64,000 nucleotides of DNA, taken from the NCBI GenBank assembly GCA_000818945.1, contig KN805381.1, positions 353,035 to 417,034 on the forward strand. The letters are read 5' to 3'. How positions within the stretch are numbered: the first letter of the stretch is position 1; each line of letters starts with the position of its first letter. This DNA is from Schizochytrium sp. CCTCC M209059. Its lineage: Eukaryota > Sar > Bigyra > Thraustochytrida > Thraustochytriidae. Below, in pieces: positions 8,698 through 19,621 of the stretch. The notes under the pieces are model-generated. The model was given only the letters and a program-made list of their open reading frames with translations. It was not told the DNA's origin and ran no database searches. Made by a program: the position numbers and the translations under genes.

Positions 8698-11600
8698 ATG
8701 AAACAAACTCTTTGTCTCGTTGAGACGACCGTGATGATGCGCGCGCCAGGCCGCGGGGCTGCGCGCGCTGCGCTGCGGAGATGGCCGCGCGCTCCGTGGA
8801 CACCTGCGTGGACGGCTTTAGCACCAAGCAGAGCAAGGTCGGCAGCAGCAGTAGTGACGGAAGCATCGACCTCAACCTCGGCATCGGTATCGACCTCAGC
8901 ATCGACGTCGACCCTGACCTCGACCCGAACCGAGTCGACGACAACGAGGAAAGTGACAAAGTCTGCGAGCAAAACGACGACGACGACAGCTAATCGCAGG
9001 GGAAGGAAATCTCAGAAACTCTCACCTGTGGAGGCTGTTTTGAAGCTGCAAGAAGAGGAGAAGGAGAGGATACGAGCAGAGGCGCGCCGCGAGAAGGCCC
9101 TGGCCAAGCCAATTCTGGCGCAATTTCTCGAGCTCAAGGAAGAGCTTCCAGACCACCTCATCTTTTTTCGCATGGGCGATTTCTACGAATGCTTTTTCGA
9201 TGACGCCAAAACTGTTTCCGAACTCTTGCAAATTACCTTGGGCAGGCGGTACAATGAGTACATGTGCGGCATCCCGCACACTGTTTTAAATCGCTACTTG
9301 CAGCAGGTACTCGACAAAAAGGTACGAGTTGCCGTCTGCGAACAGCACAAGGACATGAAAAAGGACAGCGAAAAGTCAACAGTAATGATTCGAGAAGTAC
9401 GACGCATCCTCACACCAGGCACCGTGACAGATGAGGAGTTTCTCAGTTCAAGTGAACCGAGCTATCTGGTTTCCATCGCCTCCGACGGCAAACGTTTCAA
9501 ACCATCCTTTGGCCTTGTTCAAATGGATCTCTCCACGGGCGAAATTGCCCTTGCACCTCTTGGTTCTGAAAAGGAACTCGAGTTCAATCTTTCCCGATTT
9601 TCCGCCAAGGAGGTCATTCTCTCGCGCGAGCTCGCGGGTATTCCCGTGCTTGCTGTAGATGAAGGCATTCGCAATCGATTGCCAACTTCCAGTGACGATA
9701 GCTGCGATGCCGAGTACGTCTTTCATGTGCAACCATACGAGCTCGATGCAATTCGTTGCCCATCTCTGGGTAACTGCTGCGTGTCGTTTCGGCCCGAGGA
9801 AAGCTTTCACGACGACAATCTCGACTCCCTCTTGAAGCAAACGGCTGCGCACGATCTTGTACCGCTCGATGTCATGACTACGGCGGAACGTCGCGCGCTT
9901 GCTGGAGCTCTCGAGTATGGCAAATTTGTCCTGCGCGACACGACGCCGCACATCTCCGCGTGTCAGCGCAACGACTTTCTTAGTGCTCGTGCTTCAGCCA
10001 TGGAGATCGATCCGGCTGCGCTCAAGAGCCTTGAAGTGCTGCAAACAGTGACAGGTAGAAAGCGCGGATCCTTGCTACATACTGTGGACCGCACGATCAC
10101 GCCTGGTGGCTCGCGTCTCCTTGCCACAAATCTGCGAGCCCCTTACATCGACGGAAATCAAATCCAGGCGCGCCACGACGCCGTAGAATTTCTGCAGGCC
10201 TCGATCGAGGCTCGTCACATTATTTCGGACCACCTCGGTCTCCTCGCAGATTCACACCGGAGCTTGCAGCGAATCGTCGACTCTACTTGGCTCAAACGGG
10301 ACCTTGCCGTCCTTGCGATCGCTTTGCATCAAGCGAGCGCTCTTGCCGACGAACTGTGGCCGTTGCTGAGCGAGGTAGATCCTGCCGAGCCCTTCGCTGA
10401 CTCTGCCCTGGCGTTGTCATCGTCGGCCGCCGAACTGCCCACCTCCTCACTGCTCACAAGTGTCGAGCGAATTCGGACGCTGCGCTCCTCGCACGCCGAT
10501 CTCTTTGACAGCTTCGACCGCGGCCTCGTAATTGAGCCCATCGAGTGGGCCTTTACCAGGAGCGAAGCACTCGACGAGTTCACCACTGAAAAGGCTGAAG
10601 AGCATGAGAACGAGGATGGCTTGCTTCATCTCGTGCCTGGTGATATCCAACGAGGTTATTCCGAAGAACTCGACAAAGCACGCGAGCTTAAGTGGGACAA
10701 GCGCGGCATTGTTCAGAAAAAGGAGCAAGAGATCAAAGAGCGCTTCAAGGTTGAGCAGCTGAAAATAGGCATGCGTCGCAACGGCATGCTCTACATCGAA
10801 GTACCTGCAAAGGAAGCCAAGCACATGGATAAGCTGCCCGAGCTTCGCAAATTGCAAGAGCTACGCGGCCGCTCACGGTTCCGCCATCAGGAACTGAACA
10901 ATCTGGAGGTCGACATGCTTCGTGCAGCAGACAAGGTCACTGCGATCGAATCCGCCATCACAAAGAAACTGGTTTCGCAGGTGCGCATGAATGCAGTCAG
11001 AATTCGTGAGATTGCAGAAGCTCTCGCAGAGATTGACGTGGTCAACAGTTTCGCCATCTTGGCCGAAGACATGAACCTTGTGCGACCCATGATCGTGGAC
11101 GCCTCCGTTGCTCACGTTTCCCAGGGTCGACACCTTGTCGTGGAGAGCCAAAGTCGCGGGTTTGGAGGCGCCCCGCGCTCCTTCGTTCCCAATCCGATCT
11201 CGCTTGCTGCGCGAAACGAGACGCTGACGTCTGGCAACTTCGCTGCCGACAGCGCGCGCGCACTTTGGCTCATCACGGGCCCCAATATGGGGGGCAAGAG
11301 TACCTACCTCCGTCAGAACGCTCACATAATTATCCTCGCCCAGATCGGCGCATTTGTTCCGGCCAGAGAGGCAACGCTCGGGCTCGTGGACCGCCTCTTT
11401 TGTAGAGTTGGCGCATCCGACGAGCTCATTGCTGATCGATCGACCTTTATGGTCGAAATGGAGGAAACCGCTGCAATTCTTCGTCGGGCAACCGCGCGGT
11501 CCTTTGTCATTGTTGATGAGATTGGTCGCGGAACCTCAACGCGTGATGGTTGCGCCATTGCGCAATCTGTGCTTGAAGCCCTTGTGGACATTGGATGCCG

Positions 11601-12090
11601 CACGCTCTTCGCCACGCACTTTCATCAGCTTCCCGCGTTGCTCGCGCCCGACGACAGCGCCATGGAACTCCTCAAAATGAATTCAGTTCTCGACAAAAAA
11701 ACCAACGAACTCATCTACATGTACGAGATTGAAACTGGCATCGCTGACAACTCGTATGGTGTGCACGCGGCTCGTCTCGCGGATGTTCCCGAGGCCGTTC
11801 TTAGACGCACGGAGGAGCTCTTACTCGAGTTCGACGATCAAACTCGCCTTCAAAGCTCGCGTGCTGGCGCTGCAGCTGACGCTGCGACTGATGCTGTGAC
11901 TGACTCTCCGATGATGGGCTCTGTGGAAGCGCCCTCTGGTGGGCTCCACATCGACAGCGAAGAATGGTCGCAGCTCTCGCTCCCACAGCTGTCCTCCAAG
12001 CTCGATGCGCTCGACGTTCACGCGCTCAGCAAAGCTGATGCTGATCGCGTCATCGGCGCTGTGCGAGAATATCTCGGCTCGCTCTTGCGA

Positions 12091-12122
<32 letters not shown>

Positions 12123-12126
12123 ATAG
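8698..12126 (+). CDS. MSH1: bacterial-type MutS mismatch repair ATPase, probably organellar
   Basis: Full MutS layout. The mismatch-binding domain I starts at about 140 and carries the FMGDFYE-type motif (FFRMGDFYECFFDDA), with the Phe-Tyr-Glu reader of MutS1/MSH1. Connector, lever and clamp regions follow. The ATPase has Walker A GPNMGGKST (about 861-869), Walker B region DEIGRGTSTRDG (about 940) and ATHFHQLP (about 972). The first in-frame ATG is 8698. A second start at 8734 gives MMRAPGRGAARAALRRWPRA, an Arg/Ala-rich stretch without acids typical of a mitochondrial presequence, so the shorter form (1,130 residues) is attractive. Residues 45-95 are a Ser/Thr spacer. The C-terminus ends in eight serines encoded by a TCG/TCA run. 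The longer model is 1,142 residues, against about 855 in bacteria. The role is inferred as repair of organelle DNA; it lacks the features of nuclear MSH2-6. Confidence 0.88.
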
Positions 12127-12776
12127 CGAATTGCAATGTATGTTTGTGTTGGTTGCCTTTACGATTCGCAGCGGCAGCGGCGTGGCGCCGATGCATTACT
12201 TCTGAGTTCCGGGCCAGCTGTGTTGAGCAGCTGTGCAATGGGGTTTTGCGGCCATGAGGCAAGCAAGGAGACAAGGATCTGAATTTGGCGCGCAGAAAGA
12301 AATGTGTCTTTCGTTATCTTTGCTAGAACCGAAACAAAAGGAAGCGTAATCAAGCCTAGTTCTGTAAGACCAATCTTTCTCTTCTTTTCGAATCAGCGCC
12401 TCATGTGTCTGTGAGTCAATTTGAGCAGTTCCGCTCTCGCAAGCCCCAGAGCGCTTTCCTGTGCCCCCCGGCACCTAAAGTCCACACCGAATAATAAAAT
12501 CAGTCCTCGTGTGGAATTTGGGTTGCGCAACCGTTGCACTCCAACACTCGAGCACTCCCTGTGTCAGTCAGAACTCGAACTCCGCGCGCGCTCGCGCGGC
12601 TCTCGCTACGCTGGCCTGAAGGACTGTTCGTGGTAGTCGCATCGCACGCCGATTGGCCTGGCGCGTCGCGCTGCTGCGCAGTGCTGTGCGTTACAGTGCG
12701 CTGCGGTGCAGTGCAAGAACGACGCAGAGGGAGGGAGAGAAATCAGATTGGTTAGGCGTGGCTGCCTGCCCCAACC
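12127..12776. other. intergenic between MutS and the Dsn1-like gene
   Basis: 650 bp between two plus-strand genes. It must hold the MutS 3' UTR and the next promoter. There is a GC-rich GCAGTGC-type stretch at 12670-12720; no RNA gene or strong repeat is seen. Confidence 0.45.
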
Positions 12777-13892
12777 ATGCCTGGGACGGTGGTCAAGCTG
12801 CCCGGCAACGTCCAGGTGAAGCGGCGCTCGACGCGTCTGCGAGCTCCTGAGGTAAAGCCGGCCAAAACAAGCTCTGTAGACACGACAAAGACAAAGACAA
12901 AGCCCAAGACGACCTCTCGTCGTAAAAGTGAACCCGAGGAGTTTAGCTTTAGCGATGTCGAGGCCGACAGTGGGGATGAAGGCGTCAAGACCGCCTCTAA
13001 TGATCACCTTCGCAAGAAAAAGACCAGCTCGGAAGGAATAAAAGAGAACAGCGGCGCCGCAGCTGTAAATTCGCGCAAGCGCAAGTCGGCAGCCGAGGTG
13101 TTGCGCCAGACCAAGGCAGCGCGCTCACGAAAGCAGCCGCAGGAAAAACCTCGCTATCCTAAAGGCATCGCTTTTCCCGTCGATGAGGCCATGCTCATTT
13201 CGGATGGCCCAAACCTCGGCGAGTGGGTACATCAGGCTCTCGAGACAATTTTGAACAACGAATTGCAGGCTCTCGAAAATGTGTACACTGGCGACTTTTC
13301 GAGCGTCCTCGAGGATCTGCGGCAATCTAGCGAAAAGGTCTTGCGTAGAGTACACAAAGAGTTTACTGGCAAGAGCGGTGCCGCGCTTGACGACCAAATG
13401 GAACGCCCGCAGCCGAAAGCAAACCCCAAAAATCAGCAACTTCGACATCGTGAGGCGGAATTGAAGGCACTTATTGACGACTACAGGCGCGAGCTTGAAG
13501 AGTGGAAGCGCGTCGAGGAGGCGCGCTGTCAGAAGACACAAAGAAAAGACCGAGTTCAGAAGCAGCAAGCATCTTCAGATAATGCGAACAAACAACAGGA
13601 AACCGTTATTGAAAAGGAATCCACATCCAAGGAGGCCAGCCGCCCTGGCGAGGAGACGCAAGCGGCACCGCCATCAGACTTTGACGAGGCCTTTCACTCG
13701 ACGCTTGACAAAACCGTGGCACAGCTCCAGGTCCTCAACGCTAGACTTCGGGGCGTCAGAGCGTTGGCTCTCGCAGGCAGACACACATCGAAAAGGCTCG
13801 CGCATCGCGTTGACAAAGGTGCTTTCGAGGCCTATAAGGGTCGCGACAAGCCGAGCTCTCTCATTAGGGCTCTCGCTTCGGAAAACGAATGA
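12777..13892 (+). CDS. nuclear coiled-coil protein, possibly a Dsn1/Mis13-like kinetochore subunit
   Basis: 371 residues. The N-terminus (1-125) is basic and disordered, rich in Lys, Arg, Ser and Thr, with likely nuclear localisation patches (SRKRKSA, RKQPQEKPR). The central helical domain (about 128-195, PYPKGIAFPVDEAMLI-like start, then LGEWVHQALETILNNELQAL) is followed by a coiled coil with a conserved-looking Trp (LKALIDDYRRELEEWKRVEE). After a low-complexity linker, a last helix (LDKTVAQLQVLNARLRGVRA) closes the protein. The pattern of basic tail, helical head, Trp-containing coiled coil and late helix recalls Dsn1/Mis13 of the Mis12 kinetochore complex, but sequence similarity is faint and I offer this only as a lead. 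It is convergent with CEP162. Confidence 0.6.
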   Translation: MPGTVVKLPGNVQVKRRSTRLRAPEVKPAKTSSVDTTKTKTKPKTTSRRKSEPEEFSFSDVEADSGDEGVKTASNDHLRKKKTSSEGIKENSGAAAVNSRKRKSAAEVLRQTKAARSRKQPQEKPRYPKGIAFPVDEAMLISDGPNLGEWVHQALETILNNELQALENVYTGDFSSVLEDLRQSSEKVLRRVHKEFTGKSGAALDDQMERPQPKANPKNQQLRHREAELKALIDDYRRELEEWKRVEEARCQKTQRKDRVQKQQASSDNANKQQETVIEKESTSKEASRPGEETQAAPPSDFDEAFHSTLDKTVAQLQVLNARLRGVRALALAGRHTSKRLAHRVDKGAFEAYKGRDKPSSLIRALASENE

Positions 13893-14290
13893 AAGGTAAT
13901 TGTGATCCAAATTCACGTACGTACAATAAATCAAAATGTCGTTGCATGCATAAATGCGTAAGTGCTTGTATCAATCCTGGTGAGGCCTATCTGTGTCTCT
14001 TCCCGTCTTTTATTGAAAGAAGAATCCAACATCGTTCAATTCGACGCTTTTTTGCGACTTGATCGGTCCTTTTTCTTTTTTATTTCTTCTTTTCCTTTTT
14101 CTTTCCTTGTCTGTCTTTCCTAGACTGACTGCAATAAACAAAAATCTAGTTGACATTTTACAGAAGAAATGCAAAAGTCCAGTCGACGACTCTTGACAGC
14201 AGATAATCAACAAGTCAAGTCGACACTTGACAGCAAGCAAAAGACATTGAACTCAGCAAGTCCGAGTGACACTCTTTTCTTTACGAACTA
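13893..14290. other. convergent 3' intergenic region
   Basis: About 400 bp, AT-rich, between the Dsn1-like and CEP162 genes. It contains AATAAA-like signals on both strands (for example near 13924 and 14134) and two short imperfect copies of a GTCGAC...CTTGACAGCA motif at about 14178-14235. It most likely holds both 3' UTRs. Confidence 0.45.
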
Positions 14291-17200
14291 CTAGGCTAAG
14301 CTTTGGGCAGCAGAAAGAAGTGCGTCAAGCTCGGCCCGGAAATGCCGAATTTCTGCATTCTTTGTAGCTAGCGCAGCGTCAAAGCGAGATTGCGCCGCGT
14401 GAAGATCCATCTCTGCCCGATGCTTAACATTGCGCACAATGAGCTCAAGCTCTCGCTCCCGCGCTTGAAAGCGAGCCTCCATATCATTGAGTCGGCGTGT
14501 CAGTGCTTGCTGCTGGACCATGGACGGCGTTAGCGGCTCATCAAGCTGGCGTTTCGCCTCATGCAGACGCGCCTCCAACTCCTCGTTCGCCAAGCGAAGT
14601 CTTCGCACCGCATCCTCAGATCGCTCCAGAGCAGCGGTCCAGCGCGTTGCTACGCGCGCATTCTCCGCTTCGAGGACCTGCACTTTGGCACGCAACGCAA
14701 GACTCTGATCTGACATTTTGGCGTCATCGACCTTGCCTCGTGTCCGTGCCGCTGCAGGCTTGCGCTGCGCAGGTTTTTGATCGTGCAAAAAGGCCACCAG
14801 GGCCGAAGTCTCCTCGTCGACGTCGTTGTCTCCATCGCTTGCAACATCATCGGCATCCTCATCGCTCGTGCCCGTGTCGCGAGGAGGTCGAACATCGTCG
14901 CCATCATCAAGTTCGGGCCTTGGATGGTCTGTCGCAGGGTCTTCGGGACTTTCTTCCTGCTGTGCCCGGGACTGACCGTGAAGACGTTCAAGTGATGCCT
15001 TGAGAGAAGCATTTTCCTCTTGAGCGCTGGACAGACGGGCCTCCAAAGAAGCAAGCGCGCGTCTCGAGTTGTCTGTGGACAAAACAGCCTCAAGATCCTC
15101 AACGCGGGCCTCGAGAGCAGTCTTCGCCGCGCGGAGTCTATCGAGGTCACGCTGAGCCGAGGCCGTCGCGGCCGAAACAGGTCCCTCACGACGCGCAGCG
15201 CGAAGCGCTGTGCTTGACTTTTTCGACAAGTCCTCGATTTTCTTTCGGTAAAATTCACGCACGCGGACAAGCTCTTGCTCGAGCTGTTGAATTCGTGCCT
15301 CCCCAGAAAGCGAAGGGGTACCTGATGGATCATCCTGGTGAGCGTCCTGATGATGCGAGGGCGTATGCGAATGCTTGCTTGGCGACCGAGCGCCTGTACT
15401 GCTACTTGCGCTCGGCCTTCCTTCGCTGCCTCTCTTCTCGTCCAAAAGACGCTCATAGCGCACTTTAACGCGCTCGTGCTCCTGACGCAAGGAGCGCATC
15501 CGAGAGGCATGCATCTTGGCTTTGCTTTCGAGCTCTTCCTTCAAGGCCGCCACTTGCTCCCGAAGTTCGCGCCGTGTCTCTTTTTCTGCATCGGTCGGGC
15601 CTGCGGCCAAAATAAGGTTTGCAATACAGTCTGGATTTCTCTTACGGAGAGCTTCCTCGAGTTCGCGGACCTGTTTTTCAAGCGTGCGAATGCGCTTAAG
15701 GTCGCTTGGAAGCGATTGTTTTGGTCGACGTGAAGAAGCCGAAACGGGAACAAGCGCAACCGATGATTTTGACGACGCATCATTTTCCTTGCCATTTTCA
15801 AGCACGCGGATGCGTTCGCGCTGCTCCTCGATGACCGCAGCATGTTCTTCGAGAAGCTGTTGGTTCTCCACATACCAGGCGAGTTTTTCTTTGAGAGCTT
15901 TGGCCTCACGCAAGTGCTCGAAACGAGCCTCCGCCAGTTCCTTGCGCAATTCTTGAATCAGTTCTCGTGGGGACTCTTCGTTGCTGGTCTGCGATTCAGA
16001 AGCGGCCAAGTTTGCCGTCTTCTCTTCCGCGCGTCGAGATGCAAGTCTGCGCTTTAGGTCTTCAACCTCCTCCTCCAGAGCTCGAATTTTCTGGTCAGCG
16101 GCTAGCCTCCTTCGCAAATCAGCGCCTACGTCACTGTGACCTTGCTCGGCGCCCCATTGTGAGTTGAGGTCACGTGTCGCACGCATGTTTGCGCGGTACA
16201 AGGACTCTCGCACCTCTTCTGCGCGAGCTTCCGCTTCGTCGAGCTGCGCCACCAGCTTTTCGTTCTCCTTTTGGTAGCCTGTCAGGAGTCGATCTTGCTC
16301 GGCCATCTCGCGTTCGATGCGCATCAACTCTTCACGCGGAAGAGTATTTTCCGTGCTTTCACGCAGTACAGATCGAAGCGATGCACGCACCGCATTTGTC
16401 GATCGAGTGTCTTTAAGCTCAGCATGAAGCCCGAAAATCTCGGCTTTTTGCGCGTCGACCGTCGTCGACAGCTCCCGCTCACGCATCTTCGATTGGGCAA
16501 GCGCGCGCTCTGCCTCGTGAAGCGCCTCTTTGGAGGCGGCGAGTTCCAGCTGTAATTCGTGCACTTGGTGCTGGAGACTTCCATCACGCTGCAAAAGCGA
16601 GCCGGTAGCGATAAAGTCTGTCACGTCTGGTTTTTCCTTGCTGCGGTCATATCTTGAAGCGCGGAAAGGTGGGGGAGCCAAGGGCGGTGGCGGCGGTGGC
16701 GACTGTGATCGTCGTCGTCGTCGTCGCGTTTGCCTCATCGAACCGCGAGCGCTCACCTTTTCATCATCTTCCCGCCGAAAAACCCGTGCGCCTCTGTGCG
16801 GACGCACATCATAGGTTTTATTCGACTTTGCGTTACGGGATGGAGGCGACGATGGCGGTGGAGGCGGAGTCGGTGATTGTGGCGGCGAGGGAGGCGCAGA
16901 CGAGTGCTGCGATGCGATTGGATCCCAAAACATTGCCTTGAGCTCATCCGCTCGCGACTTCCTTTGCGTCTCTTCAAATGGCCTGATTCCAGAAGCTGCA
17001 TCTTGCGCAACAGATGCCTCCGATTCACCCACAAACGAGATTTTCTGATCCGCATCAGATTCCGGCGTACCTTGTTTGTCACCGGAATTGACCTGGCCCT
17101 CTTGGATAGCTTGTGACGGTGAGGGTGACGGCGATTGCGACGGCGAGGGTGGCGTCACGGGCCTGGCGACGGGCACATCACCAGAGTTTGATACTTCTTC

Positions 17201-19060
17201 ATCGTCTGGTTGCTTTTCCTGAGCGAAACCGTCACCCTCGTTTGACCTTCGCTCATAACTAGAGGACGAGGTGGCCTCAGTTCGGGGAACATCATTTCGT
17301 GACTTAACAGCGTCCTCTTCTCCCCCTTTCAAGACTTCCTTTTCCTTAGTCTGTTCGAGCATGTCGTCGATCGTGGCCGTCCCTTCGTCGTCTTGCTCAT
17401 TATTCACATCGCTGGCGCGGTTGTCGTCGAAGATGCCCTGCTCTTGGCGAGGAAAAGAGTCGATCACCTGAATGTCAGACGGATCGACACCGTCGACATG
17501 TTCTCCATCGTCAAAAGAGATATCCACAAGACCGTCCCCTCGGACCTTGGAAACACGGCCCTCATAGTACTGAATCCAGTCAAAGAGTCGAGCGCGAATA
17601 CGGCTACCGGATTCAAGCGCTGCTGAGGCGTTCTCGGAAGATTTTTGCCCTTGATGACTTGGGGTCTCGTCAGCATCAGGGCGGGGGTTCGCCTCGCCTC
17701 GCGGACTCTCAGCGTCAAATTCCGCGCTCTCATAAGCCTCGTCGTCGTCGTCGTCGTCGTCGCCGGGTTGGTCGTCATCATCTTCAGCGTGTTCCTCAAA
17801 TGAGCGATATATTTGATCTGCTGCTGCTTGTGCGTCGTCTTTGTGAAGCTCGGCGGTATCTCTGTCTGTAATCCCCGAATTATTCTCAAGACCGCTGCTC
17901 AATTTCGATGTCGGCTCCACTTGCGCAGTTTCCATATCGTCTTCCTCGCTTTCTTCATGCGAAGCCTGCATGAGCTGTGAAAGGTCCCCAAAGGAGATTT
18001 CCTTGGCTAGATTTTCTGGCAAGACGCCGGTGTTCATGTGCTCGCTTAGCTTGTCGCGGAGTGCTTTCACAGGATCATGGGTCGGAACCTCTTGATTATC
18101 AACCGCGGCATCTTCTTTTTGAGCATTTTCGCTTCGAACGCCTTTGTCCGGACCTCCCTCATCGGCGCTGTCAATACTATAGTCCTTATGTTCGAGCTCC
18201 GATTTGGAACCAAGTTCCACCTTCGCCACGGTGTCTTTTGCTGACCGAGATAAGTAGCCCCCGACTTGAAAGTCTGCCGATGACATCTCGAGCGAGTCAG
18301 AGAGCAGGTCATCATCATCTTGAACACCTGCTTCAGTATCTTTCTCTTGTCGAGCGCGATCCGCTGCAGCAGCTGCCGCTGCGGCCTTCTCTTGTTCATG
18401 TGCTGCCTTTTTTTGAGCAAGTGCCGAGGCTTCAGCTTCCTTGACCATTCTTTCTCGTGCAAAGTCTTGTTTGACTTCGCCCAGAAGATCTTGCATACGC
18501 TCCTCCGTGCTAAGTCTTCGTTGTCTTTCGCGACGTTCACGATCTGCACGTTCTTGCTCCTTATCACGCTTGAGTTTTTTCTTCTTCTTAGCCTTTTTCT
18601 TCTTGTCCGCATCCTTGTTTGGCTTGCTCAAATCAAGATCAAAGTCGTATGCTGCGTCACCTTGCAGAGCAGCACCCATCCCAAGCGACTTTGCGCGGGC
18701 AGCGGTGTAGATGCCAAGACTGTCCTCATCCGTGTCGACGGCCCCGATCACCTCGTCAAGGTCGCTGCCGCCTCGGTCGCCGTCATCACCAAGGCCGAGA
18801 TGGTCCATGTAGCCGTCCCAGCTTCCGAGCGGGGCACCGCCGGGGGAGGCGCTCAACAGGGCGTCCATCCCGGCGAGCGGCGACCCGCTCGACCCGAGGT
18901 CGGCGGCATACTCGGGAGACCTACCCTGGCCGCCACGGCTGCCATGGGCCCCATGGCCGCCGTGCAGATGCGCGTCCCCGTACCTCGAATTTGCGCGGCT
19001 GGAGAGAAGACTTGCGGCCCCGTCCGAGTGCGCAAGGTAGTTCTCGAAGCTCTTCTCCAT
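14291..19060 (-). CDS. CEP162: CEP162-like centriolar/axonemal coiled-coil protein with a Tudor-like insert
   Basis: 1,589 residues from the first ATG; the frame extends 20 codons further but only to a GTG. CEP162 sits at the distal end of centrioles, binds axonemal microtubules and promotes transition-zone assembly. Residues 1-800 are mostly acidic and low-complexity, with a Lys-rich patch at about 150-175, aspartate runs, and a proline-rich stretch near 740. Near 485-535 is a Tudor-like barrel segment (YYEGRVSKVRGDGLVDI, then FDDGE). Residues about 815-1589 are coiled coil. Two signatures identify the family: RIRTLEKQVRELEEALRKRN followed by LILAAG (near 1120), and the C-terminus ERELELIVRNVK ... 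KNAEIRHFRAELDALL, matching REQELQQII ... KNRELEKFRTELDSIL of the human protein (about 1,403 residues). It diverges from the receptor-like gene on the plus strand. Confidence 0.87.
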   Translation of the reverse strand: MEKSFENYLAHSDGAASLLSSRANSRYGDAHLHGGHGAHGSRGGQGRSPEYAADLGSSGSPLAGMDALLSASPGGAPLGSWDGYMDHLGLGDDGDRGGSDLDEVIGAVDTDEDSLGIYTAARAKSLGMGAALQGDAAYDFDLDLSKPNKDADKKKKAKKKKKLKRDKEQERADRERRERQRRLSTEERMQDLLGEVKQDFARERMVKEAEASALAQKKAAHEQEKAAAAAAAADRARQEKDTEAGVQDDDDLLSDSLEMSSADFQVGGYLSRSAKDTVAKVELGSKSELEHKDYSIDSADEGGPDKGVRSENAQKEDAAVDNQEVPTHDPVKALRDKLSEHMNTGVLPENLAKEISFGDLSQLMQASHEESEEDDMETAQVEPTSKLSSGLENNSGITDRDTAELHKDDAQAAADQIYRSFEEHAEDDDDQPGDDDDDDDEAYESAEFDAESPRGEANPRPDADETPSHQGQKSSENASAALESGSRIRARLFDWIQYYEGRVSKVRGDGLVDISFDDGEHVDGVDPSDIQVIDSFPRQEQGIFDDNRASDVNNEQDDEGTATIDDMLEQTKEKEVLKGGEEDAVKSRNDVPRTEATSSSSYERRSNEGDGFAQEKQPDDEEVSNSGDVPVARPVTPPSPSQSPSPSPSQAIQEGQVNSGDKQGTPESDADQKISFVGESEASVAQDAASGIRPFEETQRKSRADELKAMFWDPIASQHSSAPPSPPQSPTPPPPPSSPPSRNAKSNKTYDVRPHRGARVFRREDDEKVSARGSMRQTRRRRRRSQSPPPPPPLAPPPFRASRYDRSKEKPDVTDFIATGSLLQRDGSLQHQVHELQLELAASKEALHEAERALAQSKMRERELSTTVDAQKAEIFGLHAELKDTRSTNAVRASLRSVLRESTENTLPREELMRIEREMAEQDRLLTGYQKENEKLVAQLDEAEARAEEVRESLYRANMRATRDLNSQWGAEQGHSDVGADLRRRLAADQKIRALEEEVEDLKRRLASRRAEEKTANLAASESQTSNEESPRELIQELRKELAEARFEHLREAKALKEKLAWYVENQQLLEEHAAVIEEQRERIRVLENGKENDASSKSSVALVPVSASSRRPKQSLPSDLKRIRTLEKQVRELEEALRKRNPDCIANLILAAGPTDAEKETRRELREQVAALKEELESKAKMHASRMRSLRQEHERVKVRYERLLDEKRGSEGRPSASSSTGARSPSKHSHTPSHHQDAHQDDPSGTPSLSGEARIQQLEQELVRVREFYRKKIEDLSKKSSTALRAARREGPVSAATASAQRDLDRLRAAKTALEARVEDLEAVLSTDNSRRALASLEARLSSAQEENASLKASLERLHGQSRAQQEESPEDPATDHPRPELDDGDDVRPPRDTGTSDEDADDVASDGDNDVDEETSALVAFLHDQKPAQRKPAAARTRGKVDDAKMSDQSLALRAKVQVLEAENARVATRWTAALERSEDAVRRLRLANEELEARLHEAKRQLDEPLTPSMVQQQALTRRLNDMEARFQARERELELIVRNVKHRAEMDLHAAQSRFDAALATKNAEIRHFRAELDALLSAAQSLA

Positions 19061-19621
19061 CGCGAGCGCGCGCAAATCTCCGTCGTTTGATTCACGCGAC
19101 TCTGGTTTGTCTTGTGGCACGGTCGCAATGGAAAAAACGGGCCGATTGTGTAACCGCTACAAAACCGATATTGTGCAACGCTTTTATAACCGATGCCTTG
19201 CCAACGGCTACCTTCATCGATTTTCATCATCTTCATCATCGTCATCAATTATCATGCGCCAGCGGCAGCGGCAGAAGTAAGGTAAAGGAAGCAAGCTTTA
19301 AACTATGCAAGCGGTCAGGAAGGCAACAAACGTCGAGACATATCTTGCATTCATGTATGGGAATGGAGGGTACTGTCGACTAGCTTGAGAAGTGAATGTG
19401 CGCCGTGCAAAGCGTTCGGGAAAGGCAAAGTCAGTGTTAGAGTCAGAGTCAGAGTCAGGGTTAGAGCCGAGCCAAGTCAAGACACCAAGTTGTGCGTCCG
19501 AGCCCGGGTCATGACGTGAAGCCGCAAATCGTACAAGAAGTTAGACCAACGTTCATGCCACGAGGGGCGCGCTGGTGGGAACACCGCCCAGGCGCGCACC
19601 ACGGCGGAGCGGCTCCGACTC
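19061..19621. promoter_or_regulatory. divergent intergenic region between CEP162 and the receptor-like gene
   Basis: About 560 bp serve two genes reading outward. Two small repeats are visible: ATCATCTTCATCATCGTCATCA near 19225 and tandem GTCAGA units at 19434-19462. A run of AACCG/CCGAT-like words appears at 19135-19200. I recognise no known factor site. Confidence 0.4.
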
